From: JBEEJL01 sp043744215
GTDB taxonomy: Bacteria; Pseudomonadota; Gammaproteobacteria; Burkholderiales; JBEEJL01
DNA length: 64,000 bases
NCBI GenBank assembly: GCA_043744215.1
Contig: JAYTVC010000045.1
Location: 3,052-67,051, forward strand
Direction: 5' to 3'
Shown here: positions 8,831 to 17,998 of the stretch, piece after piece
How the letters are laid out: every line of letters starts with the position of its first letter
Numbering within the stretch: the first letter of the stretch is position 1
Position numbers and translations under genes: made by a program
The notes under the pieces: model-generated
Databases searched by the model: none
Told to the model about the DNA's origin: nothing
The model's input: only the letters and a program-made list of their open reading frames with translations

Positions 8831-9808
8831 TCAGCGTTGCTTCACTTCCGGATTAACCAGATTGGGCGGATTACCCGTCGTGAGCGCCGCCGTGAGATTG
8901 TTTGCCGCTGTCATCGCCATGGCCTTGCGGGTGGCAAGGGTCGCGCTGCCGATATGCGGCACGAGCACGACATTTTTCAAATCAAGAAATCCCTGGTGCA
9001 ATTTCGGTTCATTCTCGAATACATCAAGACCCGCACCGGCGATGCGTTTATTTTTCAGCGCATCGACCAGCGCCGCGTCATCTACCACGCCACCGCGGGC
9101 GACGTTGATGAGCATGGCGGACGGCTTCATCAACGCCAATTCGCGCACGCCGATCATATGATGGGTTTCTTTGGTGTACGGTAGTTGCAGCAAAACAAAA
9201 TCGGATTGTTTCAACACATCATCAAGCGACGCATAACTTGCATTACACGCTTGCTCGATGTCCGCCGCGACGCGGGTGCGGTTATGGTAAATCACCTTCA
9301 TATCAAAGCCGCGCGCGCGGCGCGCAACGGCCTGACCGATGCGGCCCATGCCGATAATGCCCAAGGTCGCATGATGCACGTCGGCGCCGAGCAGCAATTC
9401 GAAATCCCATTGCCGCCAGTTGCCTTCGCGCAACCACGCTTCCGCTTCGGTGATGCGCCGCGCGGCGGCGAGTATCAGCGCGAAGGCCAGATCGGCCGTG
9501 CTGTCGTCGAGCACGCCCGGCGTGTTGGTGACCATAATGCCGCGCTGGGTGCAAGCGGCCACATCAATGTTGTTGTAACCGACACCCACATTGCACACGG
9601 CTTTGAGTTTTGGGCAACGCGATAACAATACTTCATCGATGCGATCAACGACTGAACATACGACGCCTTCTTTGTCGCTGATAGGCGCGATTAAATTTTC
9701 GCCGAGCAACACTTTATTTTGCGGATTCGCGCTGACGTTGAAATGTTGCGCGAGCGCGGAATGCACTTCAGGGAAAAATGGCAGCGTTACGTAAATATTT
9801 GATTTCAT
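8831..9808 (-). CDS. D-2-hydroxyacid dehydrogenase (glyoxylate/hydroxypyruvate reductase type)
   Basis: A 325-residue protein of the D-isomer-specific 2-hydroxyacid dehydrogenase family. The NAD(P) loop GMGRIG lies at about 153-158, the substrate Arg is in NVARGG near 236, and the catalytic His is in VPHIGSAT near 283. NVGVGYNNID and TPGVLDDSTADL match glyoxylate/hydroxypyruvate reductases (GhrB/GyaR class). It is followed by the tartronate semialdehyde reductase gene, which supports that substrate range. A dispersed AT-rich motif overlaps the start codon at 9808, and no clear ribosome site precedes it. Confidence 0.87.
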   Translation of the reverse strand: MKSNIYVTLPFFPEVHSALAQHFNVSANPQNKVLLGENLIAPISDKEGVVCSVVDRIDEVLLSRCPKLKAVCNVGVGYNNIDVAACTQRGIMVTNTPGVLDDSTADLAFALILAAARRITEAEAWLREGNWRQWDFELLLGADVHHATLGIIGMGRIGQAVARRARGFDMKVIYHNRTRVAADIEQACNASYASLDDVLKQSDFVLLQLPYTKETHHMIGVRELALMKPSAMLINVARGGVVDDAALVDALKNKRIAGAGLDVFENEPKLHQGFLDLKNVVLVPHIGSATLATRKAMAMTAANNLTAALTTGNPPNLVNPEVKQR

Positions 9809-9826
9809 TCAATATTTTCCATAAAC
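9790..9826 (+). repeat. Dispersed AT-rich motif, copy C (start of hydroxyacid dehydrogenase)
   Basis: The plus strand reads TAAATATTTGATT then TCATTCAATATTTT, about 24 of 27 positions matching the consensus. It covers the ATG and first codons (MKSNIYV) of the minus-strand gene beginning at 9808. Confidence 0.75.
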
Positions 9827-9891
9827 AATAGAAGCAGCTAAATTCAGGTTTTGAATGTCGCTATGCGTATTTTGCAATTAATAAGGATTAC

Positions 9892-11232
9892 TTACATAAC
9901 AAGTTTGGCAGCCGTTTTCAACTGCGTTTGATTTTTTACTTTCGGCTGCGGATGCCAGCCGAGTAGCGCGAGCAGAACAAAAAATCCGACGACATACGCG
10001 ACGGCAATCATCCAGCCGTGGCGCAACCATGCGCCGACGGATTTCGCTTCGGGGAAATTATTCGACAGCGCCACCCCCGCAGACGAGCCGAACCACAACA
10101 TTGAGCCGCCGAAGCCGACCGCGTAGGCCAGCATGCCCCAGTCGTAACCGTCTTGATCAAGCGCGAGTTTGGTTAGTGGAATGTTATCGAACACAGCCGA
10201 AACAAATCCTAAGCCCAAGGTCGTCGGCCATGACGCGGGGGGCAAGTGCTCCACCGGCATCATCGATGCGCACAGCACGAGCGACAATAAAAATAGGCTC
10301 CCTTTGAATGCGCCGGGAACCTGGCTCCAGTCGGGCTTGCGAATCGGCGCGGCAATAAAAATCGCCAGCCACACTGCGACGCCGATAAATGGAAAGCTAT
10401 CGGCCAGATGATTGTAGCGCGTGTTGACGACGACATTCGCGACGATAGCCGCAGCGAGAATAAAAGCCACAATTCCGACGCGAGGCCAATCAATGGCCAA
10501 GCCGCTAGGTGCATCTTTGGTAATCGGCGAGTGCCGTTGTTGTTGAATGGCAGCAGGAATACCGAAGATCACCAATGCAATAATCGCGGCAACATACGCT
10601 TCGAGTACTTGTATTGGCTTCACGCCGTCGATCCACATCATGGTGGTGGTCGTGTCGCCCACGACGCTGCCCGACCCACCGGCATTCGACGCAGCAACAA
10701 TCGCAACCAGATAACCGATATGCACCTTTTGCCGGAACACCGACGCGGCCATGGTGCCGCCGATCATCGCGGCGGCGATATTGTCGAGAAAACTCGACAG
10801 CACAAATACGATAACCAATAAAAAGAATGCGCCCTTCCAATCATCGGGAAGAATGTTAGGCAACTCGGCGGGAATGCGTGTCTCTTCAAAATGCCGCGAC
10901 AGCAACGCGAACCCCACTAGCAGGCATAACAGATTCGTCAGGATCACCCATTCGTGTTGCAGATGGTTTGCTAACCCTGCAAAACCTGTTCCGTGTTTGA
11001 AACCTGTGATGGATATTTTATAAAGCGTGATGAGCGCGAGCCCCGCCAGCGCCACTTGCAACGTACGGTGATGGAACAACGCCACCCCGAGCAAGGTGGC
11101 GGCGAACAAAATGAAATCAATGGGGATGCCAAATACGTTCGGCAGAACGGCGGCGGATTCGGCAGCGCGTGCGGGCAGCGCCACGAGCGCCGCGGAGAGC
11201 ATGCTCAAACACAATGCGGTAATTCGTTTCAA
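9892..11232 (-). CDS. Ion transporter superfamily protein (CitMHS/NhaD-like)
   Basis: A 446-residue polytopic membrane protein. It has a cleavable-looking signal (to about residue 23, ARAAES) and roughly eleven hydrophobic segments. Two related motifs, FLDNIAAAMIGG and VFDNIPLTKLA, are the paired DNxxxA-type elements of the ion transporter superfamily, which includes NhaD sodium/proton antiporters, citrate carriers and ArsB. SNAGGSGSVVGDTTTTMMW is also typical of the NhaD/arsenite-permease branch. It precedes the hydroxyacid dehydrogenase on the same strand after 83 bp. The substrate cannot be decided: sodium/proton exchange and organic-acid transport are both possible. Confidence 0.75.
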   Translation of the reverse strand: MKRITALCLSMLSAALVALPARAAESAAVLPNVFGIPIDFILFAATLLGVALFHHRTLQVALAGLALITLYKISITGFKHGTGFAGLANHLQHEWVILTNLLCLLVGFALLSRHFEETRIPAELPNILPDDWKGAFFLLVIVFVLSSFLDNIAAAMIGGTMAASVFRQKVHIGYLVAIVAASNAGGSGSVVGDTTTTMMWIDGVKPIQVLEAYVAAIIALVIFGIPAAIQQQRHSPITKDAPSGLAIDWPRVGIVAFILAAAIVANVVVNTRYNHLADSFPFIGVAVWLAIFIAAPIRKPDWSQVPGAFKGSLFLLSLVLCASMMPVEHLPPASWPTTLGLGFVSAVFDNIPLTKLALDQDGYDWGMLAYAVGFGGSMLWFGSSAGVALSNNFPEAKSVGAWLRHGWMIAVAYVVGFFVLLALLGWHPQPKVKNQTQLKTAAKLVM

Positions 11233-11354
11233 TTCGCCTCCCTACGAAAATATTATTTTGTGTGAACACATTATATGCCGCAATACCTTCACCTTAACAA
11301 ATCATCATAATCGCGTTTACAATACGCGCTGGCTTCCTAATTGATGGCAGGAAC

Positions 11355-12128
11355 ATGACAACCAAGCGCGACCCCACCCAACGTTTTTCCAGCCGCGTAG
11401 AAAATTACGTCAAGACTCGTCCTGGTTATCCCGAAACCATGCTTGATGTATTGCAACGAGCCTGCGGCTTGAATCCTCATTCAATCATTGCCGACATCGG
11501 CTCTGGCACCGGACTCTCAACAGAACCGTTTTTGAAAAATGGCAATCCAGTTTTTGGTGTGGAGCCGAATAAAGAAATGCACGAAGCAGCAGAAAAATTA
11601 TTACGCGACTATAAAAACTTCACTAGTATCGATGCCACAGCGGAAAACACAAAATTATCAATAAAATCAATATGTTATGTAGTTTCTGGCCAAGCCTTTC
11701 ATTGGTTCGACCGCGTCGCCACGCGAAAAGAATTTGCACGCATTCTCAAACCCGATGGCTACGTGCTGTTGATCTGGAATGACCGCAAAACCGATGCGAC
11801 ACCATTCCTGCGCGCCTACGAAAATCTGTTAGTGGAATTTTCTACCGACTACCGCGAAATCAATCACCGCAACATCGACGAAAACGTCATCAACGAATTT
11901 TTTACGCCGAACAAATTTGATTTAATTTCTTTACCCAACGCGCAACATTTTGATTACACCAAACTGGAAGGCCGTTTGATGTCATCATCCTACGCGCCGG
12001 ATGTGGGCCATCCGCAGCATTTGCCCATGTTGAAAAAACTGCGCGATATCTACGATGAACATCAGGTGAATGATAACGTTACGTTTGAATATGCCACGCT
12101 GATTTATTATGGGCATTTGAGTTTGTAG
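11355..12128 (+). CDS. Class I SAM-dependent methyltransferase
   Basis: A 257-residue methyltransferase. Motif I, IADIGSGTGLSTEPFL, lies at about 44-59 and the acidic residue of motif II at VEPNKEM. GQAFHWFD is characteristic of a UbiE/Tam-like subgroup with Methyltransf_11. RFSSRVENYVKTRPGYP at the N-terminus is typical of this subgroup. It stands alone, divergent from the ion transporter, and a hairpin with a T run lies 40 bp after its stop. The acceptor substrate is unknown. It carries one clear and one weaker copy of the dispersed motif; the clear copy encodes KLSIKSICYV just before GQAFHW. Confidence 0.85.
   Translation: MTTKRDPTQRFSSRVENYVKTRPGYPETMLDVLQRACGLNPHSIIADIGSGTGLSTEPFLKNGNPVFGVEPNKEMHEAAEKLLRDYKNFTSIDATAENTKLSIKSICYVVSGQAFHWFDRVATRKEFARILKPDGYVLLIWNDRKTDATPFLRAYENLLVEFSTDYREINHRNIDENVINEFFTPNKFDLISLPNAQHFDYTKLEGRLMSSSYAPDVGHPQHLPMLKKLRDIYDEHQVNDNVTFEYATLIYYGHLSL
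11644..11681 (-). repeat. Dispersed AT-rich motif, copy D (inside methyltransferase)
   Basis: The minus strand reads TAACATATTGATT then TTATTGATAATTTT, about 21 of 27 positions. Its first half equals that of copy B. The plus strand encodes LSIKSICYV in a segment that is variable in the family. Confidence 0.6.
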
Positions 12129-12168
12129 AGTAAATGAAGATTTTCCGAAACTTACCCATCCCCACCCC

Positions 12169-12193
12169 TTGAAAGGGAGGGGACTTTTTTTTC
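12169..12193 (+). terminator. Probable terminator of the methyltransferase gene
   Basis: An imperfect CCCCACCC/GGGAGGGG stem is followed by a run of eight T, 40 bp after the stop codon at 12128. Confidence 0.55.
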
Positions 12194-12240
12194 GATTTAT
12201 TTTTACCGCTTATCTTACGAACACAAAGTACATTAAAAAA

Positions 12241-12969
12241 TTAATGTGCTGCCCCCAAATACGCCGCTCTCACCGCCGGATCATTCTTCAACTGTTCCGC
12301 CGGGCCGTGCACAGCGATGTTGCCGTTTTCTAAAACGTAACCGTAGTCGGCCACGTTCAACGCCGCTGCTGCGAATTGCTCCACCAGCAACATCGTGACG
12401 CCCCGCTCTTTCAGGCGCTTGATGGTAGCGAATACCTCTTCAACCAGAATTGGTGCCAAACCCATTGAAGGTTCATCAAGCAAGAGCACGTCAGGATTCA
12501 ACATGAGAGCGCGCGCCATGGCGAGCATTTGCTGTTCGCCGCCCGATAAAGTACCGGCCAGTTGGTTACGCCGTTCTTTCAAGCGCGGAAACAGTTCGAG
12601 ATTTTTTTCCAGGTCAGCTTGCACATCGCCGCGCGGGCGACCGCCGCCGAAGGTCATGCGCGGAAATGCGCCAAGCAATAAGTTATCGGTTACCGACTGC
12701 GTAGGAAACACGCGTCGGCCTTCGGGCGAATGGGCGAGACCGGTCTTGGTAATTTTGTGCGACGGCAGGCCGGTGATATTTTTGCCGTTCAAAGTTATTT
12801 CGCCACCGGTCGGCTCAATCATGCCGGACACTGCGCGCATGGTCGTCGTTTTGCCGGCACCGTTGGAACCGATGAGGGTGACGACTTTTCCTTTTGGCAC
12901 ATCGATGGAAATACCGTGCAACACTTGCACTTTACCGTAGGCGGCCTGAAGATTTTTGATAGTTAGCAT
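12241..12969 (-). CDS. livF: Liv importer 1, ATP-binding protein LivF
   Basis: A 242-residue ABC ATPase of the branched-chain amino acid (HAAT) family. Walker A GSNGAGKTT lies at about 34-42, the signature LSGGEQQ near 141 and Walker B LLLDEPSMGLAP near 161. SPEGRRVFP is diagnostic of LivF. It powers the importer encoded upstream, 9 bp after the fused livM-livG gene. It is the last gene of the minus-strand operon livJ/K-livH-livMG-livF. The transported compound may be an amino acid, amide, aromatic or carboxylic acid. Confidence 0.92.
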   Translation of the reverse strand: MLTIKNLQAAYGKVQVLHGISIDVPKGKVVTLIGSNGAGKTTTMRAVSGMIEPTGGEITLNGKNITGLPSHKITKTGLAHSPEGRRVFPTQSVTDNLLLGAFPRMTFGGGRPRGDVQADLEKNLELFPRLKERRNQLAGTLSGGEQQMLAMARALMLNPDVLLLDEPSMGLAPILVEEVFATIKRLKERGVTMLLVEQFAAAALNVADYGYVLENGNIAVHGPAEQLKNDPAVRAAYLGAAH

Positions 12970-12978
12970 GTCGGTTCC

Positions 12979-14916
12979 TTACGCGGCGGTGCCGCCGAGA
13001 TACGCTTCGATAACTTTGGGGTTCGCTTGCACTGCCGCCGGTTTGCCCTCGGCGATTTTCTGGCCGAAGTCGAGCACGGAGACGGTATCGGAAATACTCA
13101 TCACCACATCCATATGATGTTCGATAAGAATAACGGTGATGCCGTGGTCGCGGATTTTTTTGATGATCTCAATCAGCTCCTTGATATCGGGCGCGGTCAA
13201 ACCTGCAGCCGGTTCATCCAGCAGCAACAGTGTCGGCGCGAGGCCGAGGGCACGGCCGATTTCCAGCAAACGTTGTTTGCCATAGGGAAGATTGCGCGCT
13301 TCTTCGTTGGCCAGATCGGCGAGGCCGACAAATTGCAGAATGCTCGCTGCGCGTACGCGGCCATTGTGTTCTTCGTCGCGATATTTTTTGGTGTGCAGCA
13401 TCACATCCAACAAATTGCTTCGGTAGGTGTGATGCAAACCCACCAACACGTTTTCAATCGCTGTCATTTCGCCGAACAGTTGTACGTTCTGAAACGTACG
13501 CGCAATGCCGGAGAGTGCAATGTCGGACGGCGTATTGCCGGTAATTCCCTTGCCGTTAAAATCGACTCCGCCGGCTGTCGGCTGATAAATGCCCGTAAGC
13601 ACATTCATCATGGTGGATTTGCCTGATCCATTAGGCCCGATCAAGCCATGAATGGAACCCTTGGCAATGCTTAAATCCACTTCGTTCAAGGCCTTCAAGC
13701 CGCCGAACTGCATGAGGATTTTTTTCGCTTCGAGCAGATTGCCACTGGCGACGCTGACATTTTTTGCCGCGCCCCATGTATGCGCGTCATCTCCTTTGTC
13801 GGCAATGGTTTCGTGGTAATGCACCCATTCCGGCTTGTAGTGGGCCACTATGCTGCGCAACCAGCCTATTATTCCCTCTTGCAGGTAATACACCACAAAC
13901 AAAATCAGGAAACCGAAAATGGTGATGCGCCAGTTGGTCATGTTCTCCAACGTGAACGCAGCAGCGACCAATGCAATGGCACCGATCACAGGAACAATAG
14001 CGTTTTGTAGAGGGCGATCTTTTTTAATGAAGGTGCGCACAGTAAAAAATACTGCGCCGAGCGCTGCCGCAATCGCGATATATCGAAACAATTGGATGTC
14101 ATCGAGCAAGCTGGGCAGCATGACGATAATGGTCGCGCCAAGCACTGCTCCCAAACGAGTTTTGCGGCCGCCCATGATGATGGCGAGCAAGAATAAAATC
14201 GTCAGCTCGAAGTTGAATGTATTTGGTGCAATATAAAGTTCGTTGTATGAATACAGCCCCCCCGCCAGACCTGCCAGCGCAGCGCTGATGACAAACGCAT
14301 AAACTTTATATTTGTAAACGCTCACGCCCATACAGTCAGATGCCACTGGGCTTCCACGTAAGGCGGTAAAAGCGCGTCCAAGGTGAGACTTAAGAATACG
14401 ATGCACCACCAATAGCGCGACTAAAAATACCGCGATAACCACATAATAATATTCAGTCTCGTGGAATACATGGCCCATCACCGCGGGCTTATTGAGTTTG
14501 ATGCCCAACGGGCCTTCGGTCAGCCAGGTCATTTCGTTGATAAGAATCTGCGCGATAGTACCAAACGCCAGTGTCACCATGGCCAGATAAGGTCCCGTCA
14601 CCCGCAAAGCCGGCAGCGCCAGTATCAATCCGAAAAATGCAGTGACCACAATACTGAACGGAATCGTTGCATAAAAAGGCCAACCAAACTTGAAGGTCAG
14701 GATGCCAGCCGTATAAGCCCCTATGCCGAACAGCGCGGAATGTGCGAGCGAGACTTCGCCCGTGTAGCCCACCACGATGTCAAGACCGAATAACAAAATC
14801 GCATAGATGGCGATCAACACTATCTGATGAATGTAGTAATCGTTTTTAATGACCAGCGGCGCAGCAATCAATAGCAGCAACCCAATTACGCCAAAAATGA
14901 TTTGATTGGTTTTCAT
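12979..14916 (-). CDS. Liv importer 1, fused permease-ATPase (LivM-LivG)
   Basis: This 645-residue protein joins two subunits that are usually separate. Residues 1 to about 355 form a LivM permease, with GYTGEVSLAHSALFGIGAY and ALRGSPVASDCMGVSVYKYK marking it. A linker of about 25 residues follows. From about 385 comes a LivG ATPase with Walker A GPNGSGKST, FQNVQLFGEMTAIENVLVG, signature LPYGKQR and Walker B LLLLDEPAAGL. The frame is continuous. Extra hydrophobic segments at about 290-350 lie between the core permease and the linker. It starts 2 bp after livH, so translation is probably coupled. The second Liv operon keeps these genes apart. Confidence 0.92.
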   Translation of the reverse strand: MKTNQIIFGVIGLLLLIAAPLVIKNDYYIHQIVLIAIYAILLFGLDIVVGYTGEVSLAHSALFGIGAYTAGILTFKFGWPFYATIPFSIVVTAFFGLILALPALRVTGPYLAMVTLAFGTIAQILINEMTWLTEGPLGIKLNKPAVMGHVFHETEYYYVVIAVFLVALLVVHRILKSHLGRAFTALRGSPVASDCMGVSVYKYKVYAFVISAALAGLAGGLYSYNELYIAPNTFNFELTILFLLAIIMGGRKTRLGAVLGATIIVMLPSLLDDIQLFRYIAIAAALGAVFFTVRTFIKKDRPLQNAIVPVIGAIALVAAAFTLENMTNWRITIFGFLILFVVYYLQEGIIGWLRSIVAHYKPEWVHYHETIADKGDDAHTWGAAKNVSVASGNLLEAKKILMQFGGLKALNEVDLSIAKGSIHGLIGPNGSGKSTMMNVLTGIYQPTAGGVDFNGKGITGNTPSDIALSGIARTFQNVQLFGEMTAIENVLVGLHHTYRSNLLDVMLHTKKYRDEEHNGRVRAASILQFVGLADLANEEARNLPYGKQRLLEIGRALGLAPTLLLLDEPAAGLTAPDIKELIEIIKKIRDHGITVILIEHHMDVVMSISDTVSVLDFGQKIAEGKPAAVQANPKVIEAYLGGTAA

Positions 14917-14918
14917 AC

Positions 14919-15806
14919 TTATACTTTCTTGATAGCGGTTTTGCCGAACAGGCCGGCGGGCTTGATAGCCAACACCAGCAGTAGCAGCACTAGACCAGGC
15001 ACGTCTTTATAGCCGGTCGAAATATAAAACCCGGTGATGGTTTCCGCGATGCCAAGCAGCAGCCCTCCGACAATTACCCCCATTCCGGAAGTGAGGCCGC
15101 CGATAATTGCCACGGCAAAGGCTTTCAATCCAAGTACGGCACCCATGGTGGCACCGGTAAGCGTGAGCGGTGCAATCAGTACGCCAGCAAAGGCAGCGGT
15201 AGCTGACGACAGCGCGTAAGAAAAAGTAATCACCAAACCGGTGTTGATACCCATCAAGCCCGCCGCATCGCGATCGCTGCTGGTCGCCACTACGGCTTTG
15301 CCGTAAATGGATTTACGGTTGAATGCTTCAACAATTAACATCATCAGCAAGGCACCGATGATGACAATAATTTCCATAGGCAACATTTTGATACCGAGGT
15401 TTTTGCTGAGCCACTCTATGGGCGACGCCGATAGGGGCGAAGGGAATTTCAGATCGTCACGACCCCAGATATTTTCGGCCACGTTTTTGAAAATGATTCC
15501 TAAGGCGATAGTGGACATGATCCAGCCGAATTCGGACTTTATTTTAATCGCTGGGCGAACACCGATGCGTTCGACAAACGCGCCTTGAAAAGCGCCAAAC
15601 AGCATAGCGAGAGGAATCACAATCCAATAATTGATGCCTGCATTGGCGAGAGTCAAGCCGACCATTGCGCCCAGCATCAAGGCATCGCCTTGCCCGAAAT
15701 TTAGTGTACCGCTGGTGGCGAAAGTCAATTGGTAACCGAAGGCAATCACGGCGTAAATCATACCGAGTGCAATGCCGCTGACGATGAGTTGCCAGAAATT
15801 TTCCAT
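14919..15806 (-). CDS. livH: Liv importer 1, permease LivH
   Basis: A 295-residue inner-membrane permease with about eight hydrophobic segments. SGIALGMIYAVIAFGYQLTF at the start and GTLNFGQGDALMLGA, then GLKAFAVAIIGGLTSGMG, match LivH. It forms the channel with the LivM half of the downstream fusion. A perfect hairpin with a T run separates it from the binding-protein gene upstream, so it is probably expressed by partial readthrough. Confidence 0.92.
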   Translation of the reverse strand: MENFWQLIVSGIALGMIYAVIAFGYQLTFATSGTLNFGQGDALMLGAMVGLTLANAGINYWIVIPLAMLFGAFQGAFVERIGVRPAIKIKSEFGWIMSTIALGIIFKNVAENIWGRDDLKFPSPLSASPIEWLSKNLGIKMLPMEIIVIIGALLMMLIVEAFNRKSIYGKAVVATSSDRDAAGLMGINTGLVITFSYALSSATAAFAGVLIAPLTLTGATMGAVLGLKAFAVAIIGGLTSGMGVIVGGLLLGIAETITGFYISTGYKDVPGLVLLLLVLAIKPAGLFGKTAIKKV

Positions 15807-15853
15807 GGTTTTTACTCTAATAATTACCCGATTGCCGGGCGGGAAAATTTATG

Positions 15854-15883
15854 AAAAAAGCCAATCCGTGTTTCGGATTGGCC
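15854..15883 (-). terminator. Intrinsic terminator between binding-protein gene and livH
   Basis: GCCAATCCG at 15860-15868 pairs perfectly with CGGATTGGC at 15874-15882 around a 5-nt loop. On the minus strand six T follow directly. It lies about 60 bp after the binding-protein stop codon and would end or attenuate transcription, giving more binding protein than permease. Confidence 0.85.
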
Positions 15884-15941
15884 TTATATTATCTGCTTAC
15901 TGCTTCATGTTTTTGATAAAGCAGTAAGTTTTACTTCTTGC

Positions 15942-17102
15942 TTATTGTGCGCGAACGACGTGACCGCCTTTGACCATGCCCATAACTGGCATGCCCATTT
16001 TTACGGCTTCGTGATCATCGTGGGTGAACGGTTTGTCGTAGTTTGCTACCACGCCATCCACTTTTTCTTTCAAGCTTTCCAGCGCTTCACGCACTTTAGG
16101 GCCATCCGTCACGCCAGCTTGCTTGATGGCAGCAGCCAGAATGTACATGGAGTCATAACCTTGCGCAGCGGAAACTGGCGAAGGAATACGGCCATTGGTG
16201 GGGTTGTAGGCTTTCAAATAGGCTTCGATAAACGATTTACGTTTTGGTGTGTCGCCTTCCTGAATAAACGTTTGCGGCATCACTGCACCTTCACCGTTGG
16301 CACCGGCATTGTCGATAAAGTTGGCCATCGACAAAGTCCAGCTTCCCATCATCGGCACTTTCCAACCGAGTTTTTCCATACCGTTGGCGATCTGGGCCAA
16401 CTCCGGACCAATAGCGTAAGTCAGAATCGCTTCGGCGCCAGCTTGCTTTGCCTTCAACAGTTGCGGGGTCATGTCCACGTCTTTAACGTTGAATTTCTCA
16501 ACGGCGACAGGCGTAATGTTTTTTGCAGCCAACGCCTTGGTCAAATCGTCTTTACCCAATTGCCCGTAGTTGGTCGAGTCGGCCAGAATCGCTACTTTGG
16601 TGAACTTACGCTTTTCGATGGCTTCAGCCACGATCATGGCTGATTGAATCGTGTCGTGGGCCGCGTTGCGGAACACGTAGTTGTCGGCGTGCTCAGGCGG
16701 CACGAACTGTTTGGTCACGATAGAACCCGTAGCCACGTTATTCATTACCGGGATTTTGGCTTCCTGGTAGAAACGCTGAGAGGCAAGCGCGACACCCGTG
16801 TTAATGAAACCTACGGTGGCGGCAACTTTTTCCTTATTAATCAATTCTTGAGTAACTTGAACGCCGCGCTCGTTTTTGGCTTCGTCGTCACGCTCGACCA
16901 ATTGTATTTGACGGCCCAGCACACCGCCTTTGGCGTTGATTTCGGCAACGGCCAGTTTGACGCCGTCACGCATGGAAACGCCCATGGGTGACGAACCGCC
17001 AGTGAAAGGACCAGACACACCAATTTTGATAGGGTCGGCTGCAATCGCTGCAACGGACATTACGCTCAAGGCTACCGCAGCAACCAGAGATTTCAGTTTC
17101 AT
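15942..17102 (-). CDS. Liv importer 1, periplasmic substrate-binding protein
   Basis: A 386-residue type I periplasmic binding protein. Residues 1-22 are a signal peptide cut after AIAA. The mature start PIKIGVSGPFTGGSSPMG, then GGVLGRQIQLVERDD, is typical of the LivJ/LivK/Peripla_BP_6 family. It is the first gene of the importer operon. It lies 224 bp downstream of lutC, with its own upstream region that contains a perfect inverted repeat. The lactate-utilisation neighbours raise the chance of a carboxylic acid ligand, but that is inference. Confidence 0.9.
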   Translation of the reverse strand: MKLKSLVAAVALSVMSVAAIAADPIKIGVSGPFTGGSSPMGVSMRDGVKLAVAEINAKGGVLGRQIQLVERDDEAKNERGVQVTQELINKEKVAATVGFINTGVALASQRFYQEAKIPVMNNVATGSIVTKQFVPPEHADNYVFRNAAHDTIQSAMIVAEAIEKRKFTKVAILADSTNYGQLGKDDLTKALAAKNITPVAVEKFNVKDVDMTPQLLKAKQAGAEAILTYAIGPELAQIANGMEKLGWKVPMMGSWTLSMANFIDNAGANGEGAVMPQTFIQEGDTPKRKSFIEAYLKAYNPTNGRIPSPVSAAQGYDSMYILAAAIKQAGVTDGPKVREALESLKEKVDGVVANYDKPFTHDDHEAVKMGMPVMGMVKGGHVVRAQ

Positions 17103-17225
17103 ACTTCACTCCTAAATTTAATAAATTGAATGGATAAATTGGCGCTGTTTGATGTTGCGTTTTTTTGCTGGCATGCAGCATTATTTATGCTTTTGGAAGC
17201 CGGTAAGAAACCCGGTTATTCCACA

Positions 17226-17246
17226 TAGCAAAACCACGTTTTGCTA
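17226..17246. promoter_or_regulatory. Perfect 9-bp inverted repeat upstream of Liv operon 1
   Basis: TAGCAAAAC at 17226-17234 and GTTTTGCTA at 17238-17246 are exact complements around a 3-nt centre. It lies 124 bp before the binding-protein start codon and 80 bp after the lutC stop. There is no T run on the minus strand, so an operator is more likely than a terminator. Confidence 0.45.
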
Positions 17247-17326
17247 ACGAAATGTAGACTACCTTAGCAAACTCATAAACGCAATCCCGTCAACACCCCA
17301 CCAACACCGTCCTGTCTCAACGGCAA

Positions 17327-17998
17327 TTAGTTATTCGCGTTGACTAATAGTATATGCACACGATAGGGGCCGTGGGCACCCAGCACAATAGTCTGCTCAA
17401 TATCGGCGGTGCGGGAAGGGCCGGAAACAAAATTTACTGCGCGCGGCAGTTGCCCGTGTTCTTTTCGCAACAAGGCCCAGGCATCCTCCATATAAGGCAC
17501 GATGCGGTTTTTGTGCAGGATGGCGATGTGGGTCTCAGGCACGAGGCTGACGGATGCAGTGGAGTCAGCGCCGGACACCAGCACCAGCGTTCCAGTTTCG
17601 GCGATGGCCGCGAATGCGCCGCTGACGCCGACCATGTCATCGCCGGTCGGCCTACGGGCCTGGATAGTCAGACCGGCGTTTTGCCAATCGAGATGTTTCA
17701 AAGTGGGCCAGCAGACACCTTGTGTCGGCAAATTATTTTTATTCAGATAATCCTTGCACGCGGCGGGCACGTCGTTTTCGGTGGACACTTCGGCGACCGT
17801 GCAAATCATTTCCTGCGCGAGACGCCGGAATCGTTCGACCATATCGCCGCTCATGGCCGGGCGCGGGCCAATGGTTTTTTTGGCAATGTGTGCCTGCACC
17901 GCATCGTGCTCCGCTTGCGTGGCCGCGCCATCACGCCCTTGCGCTGTGCGTACACGGGCGAGGATTTTTTCTTTGGCCCTCATGGTTGTTTCGCTCAT
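17327..17998 (-). CDS. lutC: Lactate utilisation protein C (LUD domain)
   Basis: A 223-residue LUD-domain protein of the LutC/YkgG family, a subunit of the LutABC L-lactate oxidation system. The conserved VSGAFAAIAETGTLVLVSG, then SLVPETHIAILHKNRIV and FVSGPSRTADIEQTIVLGAHGP, span the C-terminal half. Its ATG overlaps the lutB stop by 4 bp, so translation is coupled. It is the last gene of the lutABC group. The chemistry of LutC is not settled; it is required together with LutA and LutB. Confidence 0.92.
   Translation of the reverse strand: MSETTMRAKEKILARVRTAQGRDGAATQAEHDAVQAHIAKKTIGPRPAMSGDMVERFRRLAQEMICTVAEVSTENDVPAACKDYLNKNNLPTQGVCWPTLKHLDWQNAGLTIQARRPTGDDMVGVSGAFAAIAETGTLVLVSGADSTASVSLVPETHIAILHKNRIVPYMEDAWALLRKEHGQLPRAVNFVSGPSRTADIEQTIVLGAHGPYRVHILLVNANN

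Noticed and set aside
15945..16643. 232-codon plus-strand open frame
   Set aside because: It is antisense to the Liv binding-protein gene, which is complete and has a signal peptide.
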